DNA from: Achromobacter sp. Marseille-Q4962
GTDB lineage: Bacteria; Pseudomonadota; Gammaproteobacteria; Burkholderiales; Burkholderiaceae_B
DNA length: 64,000 nt
Reading direction: 5' to 3'
Assembly: GCF_943737005.1 (NCBI RefSeq)
Contig: NZ_CALSFU010000002.1
Span: forward strand, 186,001 to 250,000
Below the pieces are notes generated by a model, which saw only the letters and a program-made list of their open reading frames with translations, did not search any database and had not been told where the DNA came from. A program made the translations under genes and the position numbers. Position 1 is the first letter of the stretch. Each line of letters begins with the position of its first letter. Below, in pieces: positions 22,981 to 30,641 of this stretch.

Positions 22981-23836
22981 TCAGAATCCGTAGAGCCGGG
23001 CCGGGTTGTCGGCCAGCACGCGCCGGCGCAGGGCGGCGTCGGGCAGCCAGGCGGCGATTTCCTCCAGCAGGCGCCCGGGCGGCACGTCGCGGTAGGGGCT
23101 CACTTCGTGCGGCGCGGCGCCGGGGGCGCGGTTGGTGTGAGGCCAGTCGCTCGCCCACAGCAGGCGGTCGGGGTTGGCCGCGGCAAAGGTCCGCGCCAGC
23201 GCCGTCACCGCGTCCGCGTCGCCGGGGCCGCCGATGCGGTATGGGGCCGACAGCTTCACATAGGCCGCGCCTTCGCGCACCAGGTCCAGGATGGCGCGCA
23301 GCTCGTGGTCATCGGGAGCGGTCTGCGCCGGCGTCATCGCGAAATGGTCGAACACCAGCGGCACGCCCAGCTTGCGCACGCGCGGCGCGGCGGCGGCGAG
23401 GGCCCGGCACGAGGCGTAGACCTGCAGGTGCCACCCCTGTCCGCGCACGCGCCCGGCCCAGGCCGACAGGAGGCGCGCCAGGGCGTCCGGGTCGCTGGCG
23501 CCGGCGCTCTCGAGGTTGACGCGCACGCCGCGCACGCCCGTGGCGTGCAGGCGGGCCAGTTCGCCGTCGTCCACTTCCGGTCCCTGCACGGCGACGCCGC
23601 GGACCGCGCCCCGCGGCTGGGCCAGGCTTTCTTCCAGCAGCCGGTTATCGACGCCGTACACGCTGGGCTGCACGATGACCGCGCGACAGGCCCAGCCGCC
23701 GCAGATGACCGTGCAGCGCCTGCACGCCGGCCGGGCCGGGCGTGTAGCGGCGCCCGGGCAGCATGGGGTATGCGTCCTGCGGCCCGATCACGTGCACGTG
23801 GCAGTCGCAGGCGCCTTCGGGTAGCGACAGTGTCAT
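22981..23836 (-). pseudogene. Amidohydrolase, 2-pyrone-4,6-dicarboxylate hydrolase type, broken by a frameshift
   Basis: The start at 23836 (GGAGCAGGCC before ATG) gives A-C-D-C-H-V-H-V-I-G-P with the metal-binding H-x-H, then Y-P-M-L-P-G-R-R-Y-T-P and L-R-R-L-G-L-S-R. The frame then runs to a stop. A second frame resumes exactly with A-V-I-V-Q-P-S-V-Y-G-V-D-N-R and continues to W-A-S-D-W-P-H-T-N and L-Y-G-F-stop. The break is at the CGCG run 23681-23685, where two bases of a CG repeat appear to be lost. Joined, the protein would be about 284 residues, normal for pyrone-dicarboxylate/amidohydrolase-2 enzymes. The gene is probably inactive unless the break is an assembly error. Confidence 0.85.
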
Positions 23837-23850
23837 GGCCTGCTCCGGCG

Positions 23851-24609
23851 TCAGCGCGCAGCCAGGCGGCGCAGGAAAGCCTCGCCCGCCGCGCGCGTTC
23901 CCAGCTTGCCGCCCACGTCGGCCGTGCATTCGTGCGCGGCGATGGTGTCGGCGATGGCGGATTCGATGGCGGCGGCCGCCTCCAGGAAGCGCGGGTCGCC
24001 GCGCTTCTGGCCGTACCAGTTGAGCAGCATCGCGGCCGACAGGATTTGCGACACGGGATTGGCGAGGTCCTTGCCGGCGATGTCCGGCGCGGAACCGTGG
24101 GCCGCCTGGCCCATGGCATAGTCCTTGCCCGCGTTCAGCGACCCGCCCAGGCCCAGGCTGCCGGACAGCTCCGCCGTGAGATCGGACAGGATGTCGCCGA
24201 ACATGTTGGTGGTGACGATGACGTCAAAGCGCTGCGGCGCGCGCACCACGTGGGCCATCATGGCGTCCACGATGACGTCGTCCACGGCCACTTCGGGAAA
24301 TTCCCGCGCCACCGCGTGGCACATCTCGATGAACATGCCGTCTCCGCGCTTGAGCACATTGGCCTTGTGCACGATGGTCACGCGCTTGCGGCGCGTCATG
24401 GCCAGTTCGAACGCCGAGCGCGCGATGCGCTCGCAGCAGTGGCGGGTGATGCGGCGCAGCGACACGACCACGTCCGGCGTGATGAGCAGCTCGCTGTTGC
24501 CGGACTCGATGTTGCGGTCGGCGTAGAAGCCCTCGGTGTTCTCGCGCACCACCACCAGGTCGAATTCGCCCAGGCGCGCCGTCATGCCGGGGTAGGTGCG
24601 GGCCGGGCG
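23851..24609 (-). pseudogene. Isocitrate/isopropylmalate dehydrogenase family enzyme lacking its N-terminus
   Basis: The frame encodes the C-terminal two thirds of a beta-decarboxylating dehydrogenase: R-T-Y-P-G-M, V-V-V-R-E-N-T-E-G-F-Y, H-K-A-N-V-L-K near residue 85, the metal Asp in D-D-V-I-V-D-A-M-M and D-I-L-S-D-L, and H-G-S-A-P-D-I-A-G-K. The first 80 or so residues with the nucleotide-loop I-P-G-D-G-I-G are missing. Upstream of Arg-Thr-Tyr the frame runs into the antisense frame of a truncated Bug gene. A deletion has fused the two genes. An ATG at 24585 could still start a truncated protein, unlikely to be active. Confidence 0.85.
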
Positions 24610-25064
24610 GCGAGCCTGCGCAGCGCCGCCACGGAATCCAGCTTGAGGTTCTTTGCCGTGACGATGAGCAGCGGCCCGCGTCCCAGCATGGCCACGGGCG
24701 CGAACGATTTCTGCACGTCGTATTGCGGCGAGAGGCCGGCGGCCGCATTGGTCACGAAGGTCGAGGTCGCGAACAGCAGGGTGTAGCCGTCGGGCCGGGC
24801 GTTGGCCACGAAATTCGCGCCGATGGACCCGCCGCCGCCGCCCCGGTTTTCCACCACCACCGGCTGCCCCAGCCGTTCGGACAGGGTGCGGGCGAGGTCG
24901 CGCGCGATGCTGTCCGTGCCGCCGCCGGCGGCAAAAGGCACGACCAGCGTCACCGGCCGGGCGGGAAAGTCCTGCGCCGCATGCGCGGGGGCGCAGATCG
25001 CGGGCACGAGCAGGGCCAGCCCCGGCAGCCAGCGCCACCGGGGGAGCTTCATGAACTTCGGCAT
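24582..25064 (-). pseudogene. Bug-family receptor truncated by the same deletion
   Basis: The N-terminal half of a Bug receptor: signal peptide to A-H-A-A-Q-D-F, V-V-P-F-A-A-G-G-G-T-D-S-I-A-R, V-V-V-E-N-R-G-G-G-G-G-S-I-G and P-D-G-Y-T-L-L-F-A-T-S, ending after D-S-V-A-A-L-R-R-L-A-A-R-P-A in a premature stop at 24582. The second lobe and the V-P-Y-K-G motif are missing. The ribosome-binding site GGAG and ATG at 25064 are intact, so a 160-residue protein could be exported but would lack half of the binding cleft. Confidence 0.85.
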
Positions 25065-25088
25065 GGATTTGTCTCCGTTATGCGCCGC

Positions 25089-25721
25089 TTATCCCTGGCG
25101 CAGCATCTTCAGTCGTTCCAGCAGGGCCTGGTGGATGTGGTGCCGGGCCGCCGCCTCCGCCGCCGCGGGGTCTCGGGCGCGGATGGCGTCGACGATGGCC
25201 TGGTGTTCGGTATTCGAGACGCGCGCGCGCGCCGGCTCGGCCAGCGTGCTGCGGCCCAGCAGATAGGTCGTGCCGGTGAGAGATTGCAGCGAGCGCAGCA
25301 GGTAGCGGTTGTGGGCGGCCGCATAAATCGCCTGATGGAAACGCAGATTCTGGGCCACCGGGTCGCCGCCGTCTCCCTCGTCGAGTATCGCCTGCATGTG
25401 CAGGATCTCCACGTCGGACGCATGGCGGGCGGCCAGGCCGGCGGCGGCGCTTTCCAGCACCTCGCGCATGGCGTAGAGCTCGCCGACTTCCTGCTGGTCC
25501 ATGGTGGTGATGACCAGGCCGCGGCCCGGCTGGTGGGTGATCAGCCCCTCGTCCTGGATACGCTTGAGCGCCTCGCGCACCGGCGTGCGGCCCATGGACA
25601 GCAACGACGCGACCTCCGTCTCCCGCAGGCGGTCCGCGGGCGTGAAGACGCCGGCAAGGATGCGGCGCTTGATTTCGTTGTAAGCCGCGTGCGACCGGGA
25701 ATTGGCTTTGGAGATAGGCAT
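25089..25721 (-). CDS. GntR-family (FCD) transcriptional regulator
   Basis: A 210-residue FadR-type regulator. The winged helix (residues about 10-75) reads Y-N-E-I-K-R-R-I-L-A-G-V-F and V-A-S-L-L-S-M-G-R-T-P-V-R-E-A-L-K-R-I. The FCD effector domain (85-205) contains R-E-V-L-E-S-A-A-A-G-L-A, N-L-R-F-H-Q-A-I-Y near 120 and a C-terminal H-H-I-H-Q-A-L, giving metal-ligand histidines. The ATG 25721 was preferred because the upstream ATG (25745) abuts the palindromic operator. It lies upstream of, and probably controls, the now decayed Bug/dehydrogenase/hydrolase cluster. Confidence 0.88.
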   Translation of the reverse strand: MPISKANSRSHAAYNEIKRRILAGVFTPADRLRETEVASLLSMGRTPVREALKRIQDEGLITHQPGRGLVITTMDQQEVGELYAMREVLESAAAGLAARHASDVEILHMQAILDEGDGGDPVAQNLRFHQAIYAAAHNRYLLRSLQSLTGTTYLLGRSTLAEPARARVSNTEHQAIVDAIRARDPAAAEAAARHHIHQALLERLKMLRQG

Positions 25722-25746
25722 GGGCTGACCGCGTTGTTTTTGCATA

Positions 25747-25762
25747 TTTTTGTATACAAAAA
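25747..25762. promoter_or_regulatory. Perfect palindrome, candidate GntR operator
   Basis: TTTTTGTATACAAAAA is a perfect 16-bp palindrome 25 bases upstream of the chosen GntR start, in a sharply AT-rich island. TTGTATACAA matches the form of FCD-type GntR operators. It is suited to autoregulation. Confidence 0.7.
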
Positions 25763-25906
25763 ACTCCGGCCACAACCGGGAACGGAAAGCCGGAGCCGGA
25801 ATATCCGCTTCCCCGATCCGGTCTGCAAAGGTTCTCCCGCCGGGACAATTGCTGATTCGCCGGCGCGCGGGGGCCGGCGGCGCGCGGTCCGTACTAGAAT
25901 CCGGCC

Positions 25907-26308
25907 ATGCATATGCACCGGCGCCCGATGTCCAGGCATGGCAGCCTGCCCTGGCGGATCCTGATCTGCCTGGCGGTCTGCGCGCTTGCCTTGCGCGCCG
26001 CGATTCCCGGCGGCTTCATGGCCGCGCCGTCTTCTTCCCCCCTCGCGCTCGCGCTGTGCACGGCGGCCGGGCCCGGCATCGTCAAGCTCGACTTGCCCGG
26101 CAAGGCCGGCGACGTCCATGCCGCCGATCACTGCGTGTTCGGCGCGGTCGCGTCGCACGCGGTGCTGCCCGACGCCGGGCTCGCGCCGCGCCTGGGCGCC
26201 CGGCCGGCCCATGCGGCGCCGGCGCGGGCGGCCTACCGCGCCGCGCCGGCGCTGCCTCCCCTCGGCCCGCCGCTGGGCCCGCGCGCTCCTCCCGTTCCGC
26301 TCGCCTGA
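25907..26308 (+). CDS. DUF2946-type small membrane/secreted protein
   Basis: A 133-residue protein with one hydrophobic segment (residues about 18-40, I-L-I-C-L-A-V-C-A-L-A-L-R-A). It then has the I-P-G-G-F-M motif and a C-terminal Pro/Ala-rich tail; a H-C pair occurs near 73. The R-x-x-I-P-x-G-F-M-P/A pattern after the membrane segment is typical of DUF2946 proteins, which are often beside copper genes. An AT-poor gap of 81 bases precedes sco. Position before Sco and PCuAC suggests a role in copper handling; direct function is unknown. Confidence 0.7.
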   Translation: MHMHRRPMSRHGSLPWRILICLAVCALALRAAIPGGFMAAPSSSPLALALCTAAGPGIVKLDLPGKAGDVHAADHCVFGAVASHAVLPDAGLAPRLGARPAHAAPARAAYRAAPALPPLGPPLGPRAPPVPLA

Positions 26309-26389
26309 CGACGTTCCCGGACGCTTCGGCGCGTCCGGCCATTTTTCTTCCGGGCGCGAGCGTCCGGAGTTGCGACTACGGAGCACGGC

Positions 26390-26992
26390 GTGAACAGACG
26401 ACGCCTTTTGCTGGCCGCCCTGCTGGGCGCGCCGCTGGCCGCATGCTCATCGCGCGATGAGCTGCACGGCCTGAACGGAACCGATATTTCCGGCAGCGGC
26501 ATCGGCCGCGACTTTTCCCTCATGGGCGCCGACGGGCGGCGCCACCGCCTGGCCGACTATCGCGGCAAGGCGGTGATGGTGTTCTTCGGCTTCACCCAAT
26601 GTCCCGACGTGTGCCCCACGGCGATGGCGCGCGCCGTGGAGATCCGCGGGAAGCTGGGCGCGGACGCCGCGCGGCTGCAGGTGATCTTCATCACCGTGGA
26701 TCCCGAGCGCGACACGCCCGAGGTGCTGCAGGCCTATGTGCGGGCGTTCGACCCCGCGTTTCTCGGCCTCTACGGCACGGCCGGGGAAACCCGCCAGACG
26801 GCGCAGGCGTTCCGGGTCTATTACCAGAAGGTGCCGACCGGCAGCTCGTACACCATGGACCACACGGCGCTGAGCTACGTGTACGACACGCAGGGGCGGC
26901 CGCGCGTGGCCTTGAAGCACACGCAATCCGCCGAGGACTGCGCCGCCGACATCCGGAAAGTTCTGGCGCTGGACGGAGCGGCCCGGCGCTGA
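26390..26992 (+). CDS. SCO1/SenC family copper-binding lipoprotein
   Basis: A 200-residue thioredoxin-fold protein used for copper delivery to cytochrome c oxidase CuA. A lipobox L-A-A-C follows a short signal peptide, so it is tethered to the membrane. The copper site is complete: C-P-D-V-C-P near residue 68 and the distant His in Y-T-M-D-H-T-A near 163. The core V-M-V-F-F-G-F-T-Q is typical. The GTG start has GGAG at the right distance. A PCuAC chaperone gene follows 54 bases later, the usual pairing for CuA assembly. Confidence 0.93.
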   Translation: MNRRRLLLAALLGAPLAACSSRDELHGLNGTDISGSGIGRDFSLMGADGRRHRLADYRGKAVMVFFGFTQCPDVCPTAMARAVEIRGKLGADAARLQVIFITVDPERDTPEVLQAYVRAFDPAFLGLYGTAGETRQTAQAFRVYYQKVPTGSSYTMDHTALSYVYDTQGRPRVALKHTQSAEDCAADIRKVLALDGAARR

Positions 26993-27046
26993 TTTCCGCA
27001 ATTCGCGCGAGCCATCCCGGCGCGCGCATTCTTTTCAGGAGAACTC

Positions 27047-27517
27047 ATGACATTCCTCTACAAACCGATGGGCGCGCTGGCGCTGTGGGCCGTTTGCGCG
27101 GCGGCGCAGGCCCAGGTCAGCGTGGAAAACGCCTGGGTGCGGGCCACCGTGCCCGGCCAGAAATCCACCGGCGCGTTCATGACGCTGCGTTCGGCGTCCG
27201 ACGCGCGCCTGGTCGCGGCGCAGTCCGACGCCGCGCGCGCCGCCGAGGTCCATGAAATGAAGATGGAAGGCGACGTCATGCGCATGCGCGAAGTGCAGAG
27301 CGTGGCGCTGCCGGCCGGGCAAACGGTGGAACTCAAGCCGGGCGGCTATCACATCATGCTGCTGGACCTCGGCAGGCAGATCGTCGAAGGGGAAACGGTT
27401 CCGCTGACGCTGGTCATCGAAACCGCCGGCCGCCGCGAAACGCTGCGCGTACAGGCGCAGGCGCGTCCGCTGGCCTCGGCGGCCCGGCCGGCAGCGCACG
27501 GGCACGGCGCGCACTGA
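27047..27517 (+). CDS. PCu(A)C periplasmic copper chaperone
   Basis: A 156-residue secreted beta-sandwich protein. A signal peptide ends near A-A-A-Q-A-Q. The mature start V-S-V-E-N-A-W-V-R-A-T is the family's A-W-x-R motif. The copper ligands are present in the order H-E-M, M-R-M, H-I-M: V-H-E-M-K-M near residue 67, M-R-M-R-E near 80 and G-G-Y-H-I-M near 105. A His-rich tail (H-G-H-G-A-H) may add a second copper site. It works with Sco to load Cu(I) into the CuA site. Confidence 0.93.
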   Translation: MTFLYKPMGALALWAVCAAAQAQVSVENAWVRATVPGQKSTGAFMTLRSASDARLVAAQSDAARAAEVHEMKMEGDVMRMREVQSVALPAGQTVELKPGGYHIMLLDLGRQIVEGETVPLTLVIETAGRRETLRVQAQARPLASAARPAAHGHGAH

Positions 27518-27529
27518 GGCGCTCGGCGG

Positions 27530-28090
27530 TCAGCAGGGCGCGACCCGCAGAAAGGGCCAGCGATCCAGCCAGCCCTTTGCCTGCCAGCGCGCTTCGAAAA
27601 CCGCCCGCTTCGCGCCGAGAAAACGCGGCGTCGGCCGGATCACGCCATCGAAAAGATCGCGCAGGCCGAAAGGCGCAAGCACCTCCAGGCCGTGGTCCGG
27701 CGACAGCCGCACCGCCACCGCGGTGGCGGTCTCGGGCCACCCCGCGAGGGCCTGCAGGCTGCAGGCGTATGGGGCGTCGCCGTTGCGCGCGTGCATGCGG
27801 CCCTGGTTCTTCACCGACCATTGCGCCCGGGGCGCCGCGCGCGCCAGCCGCCGTTCCAGCGCCAGATCCCGCGCCGGGCACGCGCGCCGCGGGTCGTGCC
27901 AGATCACGTCGATGTCTTCCGGCAGCGGCGAGGGCCGCCCCGCCAGGCTGTCCCATACGGCGGCGCGCACGAAGCCGGCGCCGATCCAGGCGTCGGGCAG
28001 CTTCAGGTCGCGCACGTGCCCGAGCAGGCGCAGGCGCTGCGCGTCCGCGCGCATGAGGTCGGCGAGCCGGCGTTCGAGGTCGGAAGGCAT
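27530..28090 (-). CDS. Nucleotidyltransferase-fold family protein (COG3575/DUF925 type)
   Basis: A 186-residue cytosolic protein. It has the G-A-G-F-V-R-A-A-V-W-D pattern near residue 38 and E-D-I-D-V-I-W-H-D near 60, which supplies the paired Asp typical of minimal nucleotidyltransferases. W-S-V-K-N-Q-G-R-M-H and a central R-L are also family-like. Members are widespread and uncharacterised. It overlaps nothing and points towards the copper genes; the 13-base convergent gap suggests no functional link. Confidence 0.75.
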   Translation of the reverse strand: MPSDLERRLADLMRADAQRLRLLGHVRDLKLPDAWIGAGFVRAAVWDSLAGRPSPLPEDIDVIWHDPRRACPARDLALERRLARAAPRAQWSVKNQGRMHARNGDAPYACSLQALAGWPETATAVAVRLSPDHGLEVLAPFGLRDLFDGVIRPTPRFLGAKRAVFEARWQAKGWLDRWPFLRVAPC

Positions 28091-28133
28091 GGGGCGGGGC
28101 CGTTGTTGTCGACGCAGGCATTAAACCGTAAAG

Positions 28134-28178
28134 TGGGCCAGCCCCATATGGGCCAGCCCCGTATGGGCCAGCCATCCC
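28134..28178. repeat. 15-bp tandem repeat (2 full copies plus a partial third) upstream of a thioesterase
   Basis: TGGGCCAGCCCCATA, TGGGCCAGCCCCGTA and TGGGCCAGCC... lie head to tail in the divergent gap between the nucleotidyltransferase-like and thioesterase genes. The array ends 15 bases before the thioesterase start and may overlap its promoter or leader. Confidence 0.9.
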
Positions 28179-28192
28179 ACTCCGAGGAAATC

Positions 28193-28672
28193 ATGACGCA
28201 AGACCTGCCATCCACTCCGCTCGCCGTGGACCCGGCCTGGATCGACGAATACGGCCACATGAATGCCGCGCACTATGTCGGCATCTTCGACCGCGTCGGT
28301 TTCGAGCTGCTGCGGCAGGTCGGCGTGGGCCTGGACTACACCGAAGCCACGCGCTGCGGCATCTACACCATGAACATCCACGTGGCCTATCTGCGCGAGG
28401 TGCTGGCCGGGGATCCGCTGGCGCTGCGCATCCGCCTGCTGGAGGCCGACGACAAGCGGCTGCTCTGCCTGATGGAACTGACGCAGACCCGCGACGGCTA
28501 CCTGGCCGCCACCATGGAGCAGCTTTCGCTGCACGTGGACCTGCAGACGCGGCGCGCCAAACCCTTCCCGCCGGACCTGGCGGCGCGCCTGGCGCAGACC
28601 GTGGCGGCGCACGCGCGGCATCCCCTGCCGCAAGGGTATCGCCGCCTGCTGCCGCTGAAAGCCCCGCGTTGA
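28193..28672 (+). CDS. Hotdog-fold acyl-CoA thioesterase
   Basis: A 159-residue thioesterase. The active-site stretch W-I-D-E-Y-G-H-M-N-A-A-H-Y-V near residue 17 matches the 4-hydroxybenzoyl-CoA thioesterase/YbgC signature with catalytic Asp. M-N-I-H-V-A-Y-L-R-E-V follows near 58, and a beta-rich end is normal. GAGGAAATC precedes the ATG at 28193. The reading frame is open far upstream, but without homology. It resembles the thioesterase domain found with carnitine/betainyl-CoA catabolism; substrate uncertain. Confidence 0.85.
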   Translation: MTQDLPSTPLAVDPAWIDEYGHMNAAHYVGIFDRVGFELLRQVGVGLDYTEATRCGIYTMNIHVAYLREVLAGDPLALRIRLLEADDKRLLCLMELTQTRDGYLAATMEQLSLHVDLQTRRAKPFPPDLAARLAQTVAAHARHPLPQGYRRLLPLKAPR

Positions 28673-28682
28673 GGCGGATGCC

Positions 28683-29135
28683 GGCCCGCTCCTGCTGTCC
28701 TTCACGACCTCCATCCAGCCGGCCCGCCGGGCCGGGGCGCAGGCCGCGAGCACCGTGCTGTGCGAAAGCCGGGTGTCGATATCGCTGGGCACCGCGGTCC
28801 TCCTGCTGCAACGCCAGGGCGGCGCCGCGCAGCAGAGAAGTCTGGCCGCGCGGGTGGGCATCAATGCCGCCGCCATGGTGCGTGTGCTCGACCAGGGCGA
28901 GGCCATGGGCATTCTTGCGCGCCGGGACGCCCCGGACAACCGCCGCAGCAAGACCGTGGTCCTGCTGCCGCCCGGCAGGACGCTGGCCAGGCGCCTGCAG
29001 AAATCGCCGCAGGCGCTGCGAAAGGAACTGCTCGGAGACGTGCCGCCGCGCGACATCGAAACCGCGCTCAGGGTAATACGCCTTTTCGAGGCGCGCGCGC
29101 AAGCCTTCCGCGCCGCAGACAAGGGCGATCCTTGA
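28683..29135 (+). pseudogene. MarR-like regulator, probably 5'-truncated
   Basis: The frame reads S-F-T-T-S-I-Q-P-A-R-R-A-G, then G-V/V-S-I-S-L-G-T-A-V-L-L-L-Q-R, R-S-L-A-A-R-V-G-I-N-A-A-A-M-V-R-V-L-D-Q near residue 50 and R-R-D-A-P-D-N-R-R-S-K-T-V-V-L-L-P-P-G-R. This is a full MarR winged helix with wing. No usable ATG opens the homologous region; the first start codon is a GTG at 28755, well inside helix 1. The upstream codons run in frame into the thioesterase gene. It is either an internally started short protein or a remnant. Confidence 0.6.
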
Positions 29136-29227
29136 GCGCGGCGCCGGCCCGGGCGGGGGATCGGCCCGGCACACCGCCATGGCTTGAGGGCTCGCGACCC
29201 AGGAAGCCGTCGGCATGAACGGCGCAG

Positions 29228-29259
29228 GGCCGCTTCCGGTTCCGGGAGCGGCCGGTTTT
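29228..29259 (+). terminator. Intrinsic terminator
   Basis: GGCCGCT (29228-29234) pairs with AGCGGCC (29247-29253), followed by GGTTTT. It lies about 90 bases after the MarR-like frame and would end plus-strand transcription there. Confidence 0.7.
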
Positions 29260-29271
29260 CAGTTGTTCAGG

Positions 29272-29407
29272 CGGGCCGGCCGCGCCGGGCGACCCGGCCG
29301 ATCTTCAGGAGCACGCCTGCCTCTTCACCTCGGAAGCGGAGGCGGGCAAAGGCTGGATTTTGCGCAACGCCGCCTCGTCGGCCCAGGTGCGGCCGCGCCC
29401 TGGCTAG
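29272..29407 (+). pseudogene. Remnant of a LysR effector domain
   Basis: The plus frame reads P-G-D-P-A-D-L-Q-E-H-A-C-L-F-T-S-E-A, then K-G-W-I-L-R-N-A-A-S-S-A-Q-V-R-P-R-P and a TAG at 29405-29407. This is the P-x-D-L-x-x-H-x-C-L ... W-x-L segment of CrgA/LysR effector domains. Nothing of the DNA-binding half is present. It ends against the convergent MFS gene. Confidence 0.7.
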
Positions 29408-30564
29408 CGCGTGCGTGCGCAAGCCAGGGCGGCAACGGCCAGCATCAGCGCGGCGGCGCCGTACATCCACGATGCCGGCATCACCGGCAGCAGCAGGCCC
29501 GCGGCCAGCGGCCCCGTGCCCGCGCCGATGTCGCGCCAGACCGAGCGCGCCGCCAGCGCCCGCACGCGGTCGGGGCCGGGATGCCGCCGCGCCACGATGG
29601 GCGGCAGGAGCGGCAACTGCAGCGCGCGCAGGATCACGATGGCCAGCGCGCAGCTTCCCAGCCAGCCGTGGCCGAAGCCCGCCAGCGCGAGCGAGGTCAG
29701 CAGCGACAACACCACCAGCAGCCGCTCGGCGCCCCAGGCGCCGGCCATGCGCCCGCCCACCGGGCTGAGGACGATCTCGGCCCCGTAGCGCAGCGCCATC
29801 AGCGTACCGGCCGCCGCCACGGCGTTGCCGGGCAGCAGGTCGCGCCCGAGGTACGACAGGCCGATCACGAACAGCCCGTCCAGCGTGAAGCCTTCCAGGA
29901 ACGACCAGGTGTCCAGCGCGTTCGGCAGCCGCTGGCGCGGCCGTCCGGCCGCCGCCGCCGCTGGATGCGGCAGGGCGGGCAGGCGGCGCGCGGCCAGCCA
30001 GCCGGCGAGCGCGAGCGCCGCCAGCGCCACGAAAATCGGCCGCGGGCCCGCGGCCTGGGCCAGCAGCGCGCCGGCCGGCAGACCTACGAGCGGCCCCAGC
30101 GCGATATAGGCGCGCGAGCGCCCCGACCGCGCCGCCGCGCCTTCGGCCGCCGAGGTCGCCAGCACCTGGGTGGAGAGATTCAGCGCCGCGAACGACAGGC
30201 CCCAAACCAGCCGCAGCGGCAGCAGCGCCCAGAAACCGGACAGCGTCGCGTAGCCCAGCGCGCACAGCGCCGCCGCCGCCACGGCCAGCGTACAGGTGAT
30301 CCGGTCGCCCCGCCGCGCGTAGAACCGCGCCACCCAGCCATAGCCCGCGATCCGCACCAGCCGGTTGGCCGCCAGCAGCATGCCGGCCTCGGCCAGCGTG
30401 ACGCCGAACGCGTCGTGGAACATCGGCAGCAACAGATACAGCACCGTGTCGCCGGGCAGGGCGGCGGCCAGGGCCATGGCCCCGTGCCGCGAATCGCGGT
30501 CGGCATCGCGCGGCGCGGCGCAAGCAGGCCGCGGCTCGGCGGCCTGGGAGGTCAGTGTCGTCAT
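29404..30564 (-). CDS. Major facilitator superfamily transporter
   Basis: A 386-residue inner-membrane protein with about 12 hydrophobic segments. The loop between segments 2 and 3 reads G-W-V-A-R-F-Y-A-R-R-G-D-R, the MFS G-x-x-x-D/R-R-x-G-x-R motif in diverged form. A second-half loop G-R-M-A-G-A-W-G-A-E-R is equivalent. The charged, Ala-rich N-terminus precedes the first segment. It is divergent from a LysR gene and shares a short gap that holds a 15-bp palindrome, so it is probably that regulator's target. Substrate not evident. Confidence 0.85.
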   Translation of the reverse strand: MTTLTSQAAEPRPACAAPRDADRDSRHGAMALAAALPGDTVLYLLLPMFHDAFGVTLAEAGMLLAANRLVRIAGYGWVARFYARRGDRITCTLAVAAAALCALGYATLSGFWALLPLRLVWGLSFAALNLSTQVLATSAAEGAAARSGRSRAYIALGPLVGLPAGALLAQAAGPRPIFVALAALALAGWLAARRLPALPHPAAAAAGRPRQRLPNALDTWSFLEGFTLDGLFVIGLSYLGRDLLPGNAVAAAGTLMALRYGAEIVLSPVGGRMAGAWGAERLLVVLSLLTSLALAGFGHGWLGSCALAIVILRALQLPLLPPIVARRHPGPDRVRALAARSVWRDIGAGTGPLAAGLLLPVMPASWMYGAAALMLAVAALACARTR

Positions 30565-30624
30565 GGGCCGATATGCTGCGCCGGCCCGCGCACCCCGACA
30601 AACGATATCGCCGCCGCGTTACGT

Positions 30625-30639
30625 GTGAGAAAATCTCAC
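30625..30639. promoter_or_regulatory. LysR operator-like palindrome
   Basis: GTGAGA-AAA-TCTCAC is a perfect inverted repeat ending two bases before the LysR ATG (30642). Within it TGAGAAAATCTCA fits the T-N11-A LysR-box rule. It lies in the 77-base divergent gap to the MFS gene. Confidence 0.75.
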
Positions 30640-30641
30640 GC

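Noticed and set aside
22833-22985. Short minus-strand peptide ending G-W-S-H-I-R-A-A as a possible gene
   Set aside because: No start codon, no ribosome-binding site and no recognised family; kept only as part of the gap description.
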